DNA of 64,000 nucleotides from Echinostoma caproni. Taxonomy: Eukaryota; Platyhelminthes; Trematoda; Plagiorchiida; Echinostomatidae. The position numbers and the translations under genes are program-made. This document shows positions 23,609-36,000 of the stretch, piece by piece. The number at the start of each line of letters is the position of its first letter. Position 1 is the stretch's first letter. The notes beneath the pieces were generated by a model. It saw only the letters and a program-made list of their open reading frames with translations. It searched no databases and was not told where the DNA came from. The stretch spans positions 5,212-69,211 of the forward strand of contig UZAN01039979.1 of NCBI GenBank assembly GCA_900618425.1, read 5' to 3'.

Positions 23609-25649
23609 CACCGTCGCGAAACTTGATTTAGCAAATGATTGATAAGTACCACTCCGATTCATTCACAAATAGTGAGTGCAATCGAGATATTCCCTTTGTG
23701 ATTCATAAGGAATTGGCATGAATTTCGAAATAGTTTAGTTGTATTCAATGGTTAACTATGGACGGATGGATCGTTACAACTGCTTGTATTAAGACTTCTC
23801 CAGTAGTAGTACCGTGGCTATCAATTGATTGACATTAATAAACCTACGACATCCTACATAAACACCTGTATATAACCTCAGTGATCAGCCATTTCTCTCA
23901 TGTGCATTCGTATCTGTAACACCACTGCGCGAACGTATATATCAATGTGTCTGTATATAACAGATAGTTGCAGGTGAACGGCGTAGTGTTTACTTGTTAT
24001 CGGCCGCTCAGGAACCTGTTTTCTGTCTCACACTCAGTTTAGTCAGCTTAATGGATAGCCACGAAATCGATGTTTACATCAGTGACTGAATAAATCTAGC
24101 CTCGAGAATTCTCGATTCTATTAGTCAAGACTTCGAATAATACTGTTGAATCTACTTGGATAGGAAATTTAGCTGTCCAAAATGAGTTGATTCCAAACAA
24201 GACATCCCAGTAGCGAACAGAATTTGGCTTTCCAGGATAATATCTTAAGCATTTTCAGTGTAATATAAAATAATAAATATCAGGAACGCAATTCTATGGT
24301 CAAATGATGTGCAAAGTGTTATCCTGTGGGTTCTCATCTGAGATTGTAGTGCGATGTGACGTTTCTTGAAGTAGACCGAAAAATAGGTGACCGAATACTG
24401 AATACGTTTAATGGCTCTTTTTGTTATTCTATGGAGATTTGGAAACCACCTCGAGTGGTCCGGATAATCCCATGTAGGTGGGGTGTAAGGACGCAATGGG
24501 TAATGAAGATGGACCGCAGATTCTACGCGCTTTCTTACTGTTTGTCCATGTCCTGAATCGTAGGATTTCACTCATGAATTATTAATTTATAGACGGACAG
24601 CTGAAAGCAACTGCCTTAGGGTCTTTGTAAACTCCTTCCTCCGTGAAAATTTGGTACGTTGCCTATCACTAAGATTGATGACTGAATGAGTAGCGAAATA
24701 TTTCGATGGTTGGTACAATTATGAAGGACATTTCTTAGTGTACCTTTGGTCCAACTTTGTTTTTTAGGATTATTTTCTCGAATGCAATTTGATCCCTTAA
24801 TTTGATCATCAAAGGTATCATGACCCTTATTCATCGATGAAGTCGAAAGCCTACTAGATACTAGTAAGACGTTGTCTTCACAATTCTGTGGTCAAAAGTG
24901 TGAACCTCAGTCCACTAAAATATTTCACGCACACTTCAATCTAATCACTTATAACGATGCTCGTCATTCCAAAAGTTCAACAAGATGCACAACCTGATTT
25001 TCATGAACTTCATTCACAGCTGCTACATTTCACCCTGATGGTTATCGGCCTTATGCGACACAGGGATGGTTACAGCAAAGGGAGTTACAGTTTTTGAGGA
25101 GAAATTACTTTTTAACTTCACCATCCTTCAAAACGAGAATATCTTCCTCGGGATAGAACGCAGACTAAGGTGAATGTTGTGATCTTTGGAGCGCCTTTTA
25201 CTGGCTGTCAGCCATTACCACCATACCTTATACAACCGATTTTACGAAGGACAATCACCTAGGAGTAGCTATACTTCCTTATATTGGACGATAACCTTTG
25301 GATTGGTCGCCGTCTTTTCGAGAGTCGTTTATATATATATATATATTTTTATTGAGAAGAAAGTAAACGATTACAAGAATGACCACTTAGATGAAGGCAA
25401 AGCCTCTTCTATTCATGAATTGGTATAACTGCATTTAGCTATTATTTTTCTGTATGTTTAGTCAAGTGTGTTTATAATAACATGTGCACTCAGGAGATGA
25501 GTGTCGTACAAACAGTCAACAAACGACTGTAAACTGGGCGCTGTTGATGAAACGGCAACACTGCATTTGATGCCACTATATCTTTGACGATTTGCCATAG
25601 AACGGGGAGGAGGTTGGCTCGCGTTTTTGGAGCTACGAGTTTCGATCTG

Positions 25650-26524
25650 GTGTTTCACTTGTGTGGACCCTGTGTGCTTGTGTGTGTGTGACCTAGGGTC
25701 GGAACAAACTCCTATGTGACCTTCCCATGTGTGCCACTACCGGGTACAGACAGATCGGGCACGATTTGATTCGTCTGATTGACCGACTGGGTGTGGTTAT
25801 TTGACGCGAATTTCATGCGTGTTTATGTGCTAGTGTGTTTCTCTAGCTTTCCTGACTGTTGTGGTGCCTAGGTTTTTGTGCTCGTATTACACGAAACGAG
25901 CTGTCTGGTGCACTACCGTTGTCACACGACAGCACCTCGATCTGACCGTAGATGCGTGTGCGTGCGTATTGCGTGCGTATGTATGCTTGCATGCCTGCGT
26001 GTGTCTGTCTAACTATCGAATTGTGTGGAGCATCGGCATCGCATCAGCACTCCCATCTGCTCGTTGCCGCAGCTATTCTTGGCCCTGTTGACACACTGGC
26101 CTTGTCGTTTTTACGAGGATTTAACTCTTCGCTATCCAATATTCGTTCGCTTGTAAGCAGGATTCCTGTGAGAGCGTGACACACGAAATTGTCTTTGTTT
26201 CGGGATCGTAACGTATTCACGCGGTGTTAGGCTGGTGTGTGCTATGACATCAGTGTGTTTTATCTGATCGCTAATTGTGTGGCAATATTACAATTTGTGC
26301 TCACACAATCCGTTCATTGTTTCTCTGACTGTGTGCGTTTGATTGTGACACTCTCCGGAATTCTGACTGTCTGTTTCACCGTTTAATTTTCTCCCCCGTG
26401 CCCGTTTTTTACTTACATCCTTACGTGCTTGGCCTCTCGTCTTGCACGTGTTCGACACAACCGATTACCGATCACTACTCATTCCAGTGTCGTGAGTCAC
26501 TTGCAACAACGTCATCCGCTGCCG
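25650..26524 (+). promoter_or_regulatory. probable promoter and 5' UTR of the DUF4139 gene
   Basis: The sequence is GT-rich (tgtgcttgtgtgtgtgtg, tgcgtgtgcgtgcg) and turns pyrimidine-rich at 26380-26430. An in-frame TAA at 26384-26386 precedes the first ATG at 26525. The AG at 26486-26487 (cactactcattccag) is a good acceptor, which would leave a 37-base 5' UTR if used by an upstream exon or a trans-spliced leader. No TATA box can be assigned with confidence. Confidence 0.4.
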
Positions 26525-27057
26525 ATGCAATCTGGCGCTAATAGAAAACAAGATATTGTTCTACTGAATCCGCAAACAGGTGAAGTTCTCAATTCCAGTC
26601 CACATTCGACTCAGGCAATTCATTTGACTTCCGGAACCAGTGCACCGGTTCAATTATCCAAAGCAGAAGTTCTTATGACTAGTAACGCTCAATCAGGGGT
26701 AAATGGTGTGCCAGTCAATGGACCACCGGAAGAGACCACATCCGGTGTCGCCGGATACGCCCAACGATCTACCCAGAATGATGCTGGGGGGCAAGCCCCC
26801 AGTCGTGGTGGTGCTGGCAGCGGTGGTGCTACGGGTGGCGGTGCTGGACCCAGCAGTGGAGGTCAACCTGTGGTATCCAATTCACTGGAACGAATTCGCC
26901 AAGTATACAATATGGCCGAATGTCCAATGGCTCATCTGACTGTGTTCGTGGATCGTGCACTTGTATGCCGTCGTATTAGACCACGCTTCAACGCATGTGA
27001 GATTACGGAGGTTTTGTTCGAGCATTTATCACCGGCGATTGACAAGGATTCAATACG
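26525..27057 (+). CDS. exon 1: disordered N-terminus and start of DUF4140
   Basis: The start is the first ATG after the in-frame stop at 26384 (MQSGANRKQD). Residues 1-136 are low in hydrophobics and include a Gly/Ser-rich tract around GGQAPSRGGAGSGGATGGGA. From 137, HLTVFVDRALVCRRIRPRF matches the opening beta strands of DUF4140 (V-x-V-x-x-DRA-x-V-x-R). The exon ends IDKDSI plus CG before gtaagt; the codon is completed by the A of exon 2. A 7-bp inverted repeat (CTGGGGG/CCCCCAG) lies at 26784-26802 inside the Gly-rich coding part. Confidence 0.88.
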
Positions 27058-30000
27058 GTAAGTGAAACACATGATTCTAATGGTATATGACTATATATCT
27101 CCATCGAATCCGCTCGGTGCGTAATTCCTTCTTTACTTCTTTCCAATATAAATGGCCCTGAATAATACACAATGAACGACAAACAATTTTGGTTTTATTC
27201 GTATTTCTTTATGTGTATTCAAACACAGCATGTAGTTATTCAAAGCGGTCTAAAACTGTACGATTTTAGGGTGACAAAAAATGAACATAAGGACTACAAA
27301 CATGATGCTGTGAAGTTCGTCAGATTAACTGATTTAATATTTACCGAACACAAGTATTAAAATCCGTTTAGACTTAAGTCACTAATTTACTTCGTACACT
27401 AAGATGGCTAATCACCAAATGAACGTGCGCGTATTTGATAGTTCAACCATCGTGTTAATTTCATCTTTTAACATTTACTGAATAGCACAATTGTCGGTAC
27501 ATCAATCGCATTGAATTGCTAGATCTGTACTGTCAATTACAAAAGTTCATTGAAATTCTCATCCGTAATTGGATGACAACGACTTCTTATGGGTTTCATC
27601 AGAGTAAATAAAACTTGATGATTAAAACATACACAGACGTTGTTGAGTCATCCAGTATTCACGTGTTCCACGTGTGGTGTAACACTACCTGTCAAATCGG
27701 GTTTGGTCTCAAATGAAGATGGTTAATGATGATTGTGCGAAAGAACGCGGAAAACACGTTTGAAATATATAAATCATTGAACTGCGAACACGAGTGTTAA
27801 GGACGTAATAAAGAGGCAAAAAAATTCTTATGATTGATGAGGTAATGTGGAGACTGTAACAAGCAACAAAAATGGGATACCACTAAAAGATTCTCAGGTC
27901 TCCCCAGTTCCTCCAATGAGATTACTATGGTTCATTACGATCGGATTTGGTAGTCGGTCACCTGAATTAGCCATAGAACTTGGGTACCGGTATCTCGTGA
28001 AACATATCTTTAAGAGGGAGTAACGCCCATTTTATCTAGTTCGTTTTTGTTTAGTTGCTAGCAGTATAAATAAACAGATTTTCCCCTGGTTTCTTGTTTG
28101 CAAATAACTTATGAGGAAGAAGGCTTTATAATTCTTCATTCGATACAAATTTAGTGTTTAATAAAGAAGAAACTGGCTCACAACCAAATCATGGTGATGC
28201 GTAACCCTCCGTTTTCGTTTCACAGATTCCCGAGCTTTCTATCGGCTTTTTGTTCTACTTTTACGGGTCTACGTGGGCTACGGAAATACAGCATGGGTGG
28301 TTTTGTTTCAATCCTGCTTGGTTAGCAACATTTAAAGATGACTGTGTTCCCACTGGAAATTCAGCATTTGGTTTATTCAGCCACCCTTTTAGTTATATAA
28401 TATTGGAATTATTGTTTTGCGTGGCTTGTGGTGTGTTCCGTCCTCGTGCAGCTCTGCAATCGCTGAGCCCGTAGCTACGGCACACGCACAACTGTTGTGG
28501 TTCATCATTTGAATTATGTGATTCAAAGTTTCCTTTCACCAGGAAATAATTTTCGCTGTTTTTATAATTCATCAAAAGCGCTTTTAACCATGTCATCTTT
28601 AAGGAACGGATCAGTTAGGAAATTGAACTACAAGTCCACATTTTATCTTTTATCAGTTGACGCAAATTAATCCGAAAGATCATTCTCAACGAATTCACTG
28701 CACACTAAAGATTTATCTGTTTACATTACCGGAGGGAAATTTGGCATAAGCAAGTGAAATTTTCATTGGACCGATGCACATACCGTATGGCTATGTTTCG
28801 CCCTGTGTTGGTCGAAAACATTAGAACTTTTTGGAGCAGGGGTTTGCACTTCAAACTTGGTTGAAATACTTACATTTCAGTTTCCCACGTACCGTTCAAT
28901 CACAGCTTTGTGACCATTTGGCTCCTCTGTGCTATACGGCATAGAATAAATAGACGATCTTGAATGCGATGGAAATATTTGTGATAACTGACAAATTGCA
29001 CCAGACACCTGTTTCGTCCTGTTTGGAACTCGTCACCAGCACGTTCAGTTTTGTGTCCCTGTCAGGACTCTTAAGGAGTGAAACCCACACCCAAGACCAT
29101 CAAGAGTGCCTGGTGCCTCTGAACAATCGAATGGGTTAATCCAAACTTGCTACTCTGAAATACTCACAGCTTCACTAACAAATATCAAACATTCACTTTT
29201 GAATGGTAGAATAACTTCGCTTAGAGAAGAAAGAAACCTCTGTTTAACGCTTTAACTATAAAAATGATAAATGTCATTTATGGGAGACGTGTGATTGTCT
29301 CCTACATTCGCTCTGGTAAATTTGTCTCAGATTCTCTCCTAATCTTTATCGTTGTTGTTTGGAGCAATTCCTCTCATGATTTAAACATTTGAGTCGATAT
29401 ATTATTTCTCGCTGATAAATGCACCCTCATAGACATAATCTTAGGACGCATCAATCGGTTTTCACGGATAATTTATCGCAACCCAGTGCCATTTTGTTGC
29501 GGGGACTAAAATGCAGCATTTCATTCACTCATGTTTCGTCCATACTATGAACCTTATCGATCGCTTCTGTCAGTCATTGGCGCCTGGCATTTGAATTTTG
29601 ACCATACACTTAATCTTTGATGAGCTCTTTTTCACGTTTCTTGCGAACTCTAAAATGATATGGTTCACTCGCACCTGTGGTGCTTGAATACATTTGCTAG
29701 GCAGCTCAGCGAACGCATCGATTTTGGTTGAACTAGGTTACGTGCTTGAATGCAAATAATGCACTTCGTTCAGTTCATTTTCGTGAGTTATTTCTTGATA
29801 AATGATCTCGGGTTCGTCACCCGAACCAAACTCGATCGGGCGGTATGGTTTCCGACTACACATGGAACACGTGCATTTAACATCCGATTATAAAGTTTGC
29901 ATGCCGGTACATATCAGGTCTCTCAGACCCGGCACACTAAACGATCTCGGAACACCTGGGTAGTAGTGAATGAATGTATCGATGTTACACCTCTGACCCG

Positions 30001-33000
30001 ATAAGTCAACATCATTGTTATCCAGTCACGAATGAAATAGGTTTACGGGTCACCAACTTGTTCGATGACAGCGTGCAGGGTATATAATTATTGTCTTTGA
30101 ATCATCGATATGATCAACTGGTATCGATTCAACTACACTATAAAAGCCAATATTTGGCGAAATCATTTACTCTTACATGTGTTTGGAGATTGGTCCAATG
30201 AAAGTCGTTCCTCCTATGTTTGATTTGCATTCTCGTATGCCCTATAATGACCATACTAATTGGTGGAAATAACTTAAAAACATGGCTATCCTTATTGAGA
30301 CCAATCAGCAATGTATTTCGAACTTTTCTTTTGAATGCTTAGATCAACTTAGGTGATTTCAGTTGTGTCAGGGAAGGAAAATTCACATGTCGCAGATAAG
30401 CACCAGCTAGAATAAAACAGATTTATAGCACTATCCGTCAAATATTGCAAGGTCTCTCATTGTTACTAAGTATTTTAGTAAGTGTATCGTGATCAGTTAC
30501 GGCTGGTGCGGTCTTAACTAAAACATTGTTGACAAAAATTTGTACTGACTCCTAGGTTTCTGCCTGTAATTTGTATTTTAATTGTACGGAGCGGTTATTA
30601 ATTGCTCAGTTATTGAATTCGTATGGCGTGATTTGTTAGTTTGCATAAGTTGAACACAAAATTTAACCGGGATTATTCTGGTCCTTAATGGGTCATTTAT
30701 TTCCGTTGTACCACCATAGCTACATCCGAAAACATCTTACGGATAAGTCTTCACTCTGAGCCACCAAATAACTTTCACTTACCGTTTGATTGAGTTAACA
30801 CTGCCGACACTAAACCCAATAGCTCTATACATATAAGGTTGCAGGGAGATGTTAACAAAATACAATTTACAATGTTTGAAAATGCCAGCTGCTCAAAACA
30901 CATTTATCTTATCCTACCAAAGCCTCAGTATGGTTGGAGTGGGTATCTAGCGTTGCGGCTAGCCACTCTTCCCATGCACCTCGAGAAGCACTCCCATACA
31001 ACCAGGCGTCTCAAATAACCTCTGCTGAGGAAGCCCTACTTACTGCCTTCTCGTGGCGGAGGTGTTTTCAACCAAAGTGAGAGGATGAAAAGTTGACATC
31101 CAGGGCTATAACCGGGTTGGTGGACCACTGGTAGTTCACCCAGGGAAGTTGCCCAAAAACCCTGATTCCGAACCAATCAAGGGGAGGTGTACGAACCACC
31201 TGTACATCGGTTGTGGCAATGGTCACCGGCTCAAATGGGCATCGAGATGTATTGAGCACATTGGACGTTTGACCCCTTCCAAGGGGCTGTTTATAAAAAA
31301 ACGGCGAGCAAAAGTTGTCTCAGTTATATTTGTTGGTTTACAACAGTAACCTCCATTTCATGCAATGCCTTTCCCCTTCGTGCACAGCAAACGAAATTGA
31401 AATCTCCAAATTCAACTCTTAATTTCGCAGTACTATTCCGTTTTTTTGATAAATAAATCAATATTTAACCAACAATCGAGTTAGTGCTTTACCACATTAG
31501 GGGCTACAAATGAATTTTCAATCATTATCTACGGCGCTCCTTTTGGCATTTTCCGTTTTAGTCATATTTTTCGGATCGTTAATGCAAATTGATGGATAAA
31601 GTCGTATATCATTCAGTAGTCAAGGTCATGCGGCTTAGGTTTTGTGCAAACATGTAATTTTGTGGCTAGCAACAGAAAAGATCAATTCTTAAAGTAACAA
31701 TAACTTCCTTTTCACTTATTTATACCAATAATTCAAACTCCTAAACCTTAGGTCGGGTACCCTGCGTAACTCAATTCACACAGGTATATTATCCATCATT
31801 GTGAAAGCGGTGGTGTCCCACAACCGTTCGTTGGCGTCTAGATCCGAATTCCGTTGGTCTTATTACCACTGCATGCAAGCAAAAAGGAATCAAGCACTTT
31901 ATCGGTATTTTACTGCAGATTAAAAGATATACCCCAGCTTTCAGTTAACAAATTCAAATTGTTATTGCAAACTACAATACTTTTTATATTGATATATATT
32001 TCTTGTTGTATCAAAGTTTTATACGCAAATAATAACCAGTCCTACGAAAATCGCTGAAGATATTTCACGCTTCGTTTCTCTCTTGGTTTGAGTGTTACAA
32101 ATCTTGGCTGCGTTTCTGCGCCAGCTGTTAGTTTTGACCAGAAAAAAAAATGTAAAAGAAAATTTCGTTCAAAATAAGCATTTCAACGGATTATAATTTC
32201 TGTAATCGAGGAATCTGCTTTTCCCACACTCAGATGATACGACAGAAGTCCCATCAGGTTCGCCGTCCGAAATTTGGGTTTCTGTGCCCGGTCATCCTTC
32301 GGGGTGGACATCAGTGTATTATGCGACTGTGGTTCGCAGCATGGGATACATAGACCTACGTATACACACAAGGACACGTCGAAAACAGAGGGCACGACAA
32401 ATTTATTCTGCTACTTCACTGCACATCATTCATCCGATCAATAAGTTTACTTGGCAAAATCGTCCCGGTAACCTGTCTATATCAACTTGTCGTCCTTCTT
32501 CAGTCTGTGTGTAGTCACACACTCATAAACCCGTTTTCAATGGTCTGATGGAAGTAATTAAACGACGCATTGATCTGAAAGCGAAATTGATTCATTTCCC
32601 AAAATATGTTGGCTTTGAAACAAAATCAATTCAAACATTTTAGGAACCCTGTTATACAATTCACTGGTAACGCTACTCAGAAAATCGAGTCATGTCAAAT
32701 AATCTCGTTTCTGAACAGAAAATTTCTAGAATGGGGCGGAAAATGTATAACTTTCATTTGTCTTTGTACTACGTGATGTATAATGTTAGGTGTTTCTTTC
32801 GTTTATCGTTGTGACTGAAAATGGCATTTATATTCCCGATTGCTCAATAAAGATTGGAACAATGTTGAACGGTAAATCATTTAGGAGTAAATAAACTGAA
32901 GTTCGAAACATGGAAAGTAGCGTAATGTTTTACTAAAACTAACTTGAATGTTAGAAAAATACAAAAGAATTAAGTTTTGATTCATGGTCCCTTTGGTGAT

Positions 33001-36000
33001 TAGCTACTCTTTTACATTAACGGTGGCCATGACAGAAAAATTGGAGTCTTGTTGCTATGATGTTGGTAGTATTCGCAGCTCCTCGTTAATAAGCAGTCAA
33101 AAATAATGCTCAAACCGTCAAAAGAATGAATTCGATTACACTTTTGCTCTCTTTGCAAGTGATTCCGCTTTCCGATATTCTATTGCTTTCAGTGTTGAAA
33201 TTAAGTCATGAGAAATCTCTTCCTAACACAAAGTCTGCTAATCAAAACCAATCCTGAGTTATTTTATTTTATTTCAACAGAAGACGACCTCGGTCTAGCA
33301 CATGCAAATCCACCAGTATCAGGGTTGTTGAAGTGGNTCGTATTATTTGAAGGAAGTGATTCAGTCCCTATGTGATACCAGTCGTTCTCAATGCAACAGT
33401 TGTTTCCTTCGCGGTGTATAACCCAAAAAGTGGAAGATTTTTATCTGGTTTGATTCAGCTACAATCGTTCCATGCCTTAAGAGCATTTTAGATTGATTTC
33501 GTAATTTCACGCTACGATCGAAGTATTTTGGGACACAGGTAAAGCAAAATTAGTTCATGTTGATATCGCCAAGGCGTAGAGTTGATCATTCACAAAAATG
33601 ATGTATTTTTGAACTGTGAAAAGTTTAGTAGCCTCGCTGATATTCGAACCCACGCCTCACCCCATGATGGAGCAGCAAGTCTTCGTGACTATGGGATTTG
33701 TCCCGTCTTCTGTTCATCACAAATAAGTGTACTTGGTGTTCGAATAACCCCAACTTATATGAAACGCAAGGGGAAAAACATTGCTATTCTACACTGGTAG
33801 TTTAACCGCATGCATGAGGTTCTGGTCCCAAAGTTTTGTTCCATTGGTTACTTGTTGGAATTGAGCACCACCTCTATATCACTTTTGGTTTGATTCTGCC
33901 TAGTTCATATATACACTTGACGTGTATCCATGACCAGGCGGTAGAAAGTCGACTGATTATTGTATGCTTCCAAACGATATGATTATGCTAGGTTGTAAGT
34001 TTCCTTTATCAAGCTTTTTTGTCAGACATGACCATACGGAGGATTTCGGCGATTGAAAATATCTATATATACAGACATGGCCGATAAGGTTAAAGATGAG
34101 ATCAAAAACAGAATTTCGCCCTCTCAAGGATACGCCTTTCCTTTATCCTTTTTAACTTATTATTTCATACAATTTGTAGAATTACCCGAGGGCCAAAGGG
34201 TGCAAGCAATGGCAAAGATTATAGCAAGATTCACTCCAGGTTTTGTGGAAAATGTATGGGTAGAAAGAAACTTTTAATGCTTATCTTGCACAATTTAAGT
34301 GTTCAATCAACTTACCGTATTTCGATTCGATCTATTGCTGATCAAGTGTTATTCAAGGGACAGGTTAGTGAAGAAATTCCACCATTTTATTGAATTGATT
34401 TGCTGTAACTTGTCATGTAATCTACTTGGTCTGGGATGTTGTCTCTTACTTTGTACATGACCCATGTAATTAGGAACGTTATACAGTGTGTTCCATCAGA
34501 AAGTTACCAGCGCATACTCGTACAGAAGGGAATATAAACCAAGCAATATTCTTCTCGCAACGTTTTGAAATGCTTTCCGCAGCTCATATGGATTAATTGA
34601 TGCTCAATAACGATGTCTATAGAAATTCGTCGAGACTCTGCATAACTATTCGGTACTAGGGGCTGGAACCGGTAATAAAAAACAACGGTAGTGAATCGAG
34701 GTAACCAGTAAAAGTGAGTTCAAATATCATAGAATGATTTCCCGCTGAAGATGAGCTGGATTTCCCATCTAGCTCCCACATTCCACCGTCGCAGAAGCGT
34801 CATGGTTAGAAAACCTGCTCACGAAAATTCATCAGTTTCGGTTTGAGAGATTTGTGATCGAACCCATTGTTTGACACCTGCTAAAATCCAAAGGTTTTCA
34901 GCATTGTTATGAACAGAATTTAGGAATTTGTTGTAGGCTTCCGAAAGGCAATGATGCAGGTATTCACACCCGACCAAATTCCACCAATTCCAAGATCAAC
35001 GAACTTGATCATTTGCCTTCCGCTTGATTGTCTGATACATAATCATTTCCATAGAAACTATAATTGGATGACATTTATCAATGTGTTCTGGGACTACAAA
35101 CATCTACCTAAGCTAGTCTTACGAATTCGTCAGAATGACTCGAAACTCTGGGTGGATAACTGTGCTTGAAAACTTCAGCACAAGTCTGTTATCTGTACGA
35201 AATGTGTACCAGAACAGCGCAATGCGGGTTGGAAAATCGATGCGCGGACGATTCAGTTTTCCTGCTCGAGTTCACCACTTGTTTTGGCCTCGGTTCATTT
35301 ACATACTACCCGTGTGTCATGCATGTGTGCATATTATCCTATCTGTTTTCCGATTTGGAACTAATTCAAACAGTGAGCATAATATCGACAGAAGTGAGTT
35401 GAAAACGATGTCCATGAGTGAAATCGTCCAACAAGTAGAGAGAAAAGGGGTGACTTTCAGTAATACCGTGTCAGTTTCGACAACCTACAATCGGCTCTAA
35501 TGATCAGCCGGTAATTGAAATGGGTATGCATGCAAACATAGGCATACATTCATTTAGAGTTCTGACGTGCACGGAAAACAATCTCGAATCACATTAGCGT
35601 TTTTATCGGATTTTACAGTAACCTCTGTACGGTTATTATCAGTCTGACCAAACTTCCCTACTCCGTGCCAAAGGACATCAGTGAGGAGTATAAGCAATTC
35701 AAGGTAGAAAACTTCAAATTTTATTTTTGATGTTCGGCGAGAATATATCAGTACTTACTTGAATACATATATATACATATATATTGACTATTTAAATATA
35801 AAACTTAATTTTATGTGATGTGAGGTTTGGTCTAGACATCATTGTGGTCACGAAAAACGTGCCATGTCTTTAGTTCACTCTTACGAGACAGATATATTCT
35901 CATAGAACTGCTTCTACTGGTGGCTGAATCATTTTGATACAGTCACACTATAGAGGTTTGACTTTTTAGTTGTAATTTTTTGAATATATTTCATGGCTCA

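Larger units (their letters stand above)
14225..25649. other. long non-coding stretch with scattered repeats
   Basis: No exon with domain content or matched splice sites was recognised on either strand. Items seen are an ATT microsatellite at 16022-16045, repeat C at 16585-16742, a tRNA-like fragment at 20700-20785, SINE A at 22694-22796, an orphan frame at 23294-23608 and a TA run at 25331-25345. Single Ns lie at 16654 and 21399. The left part may be intron or 3' region of the acidic-protein gene; no polyadenylation site can be assigned with confidence. Confidence 0.4.

Noticed and set aside
34053..34277. 74-codon plus-strand frame in intron 1, with an acceptor-like ttgtag inside
   Set aside because: Short, without a donor before its stop, and no family is recognised. 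Exons 1 and 2 join directly into the expected DUF4140 sequence.
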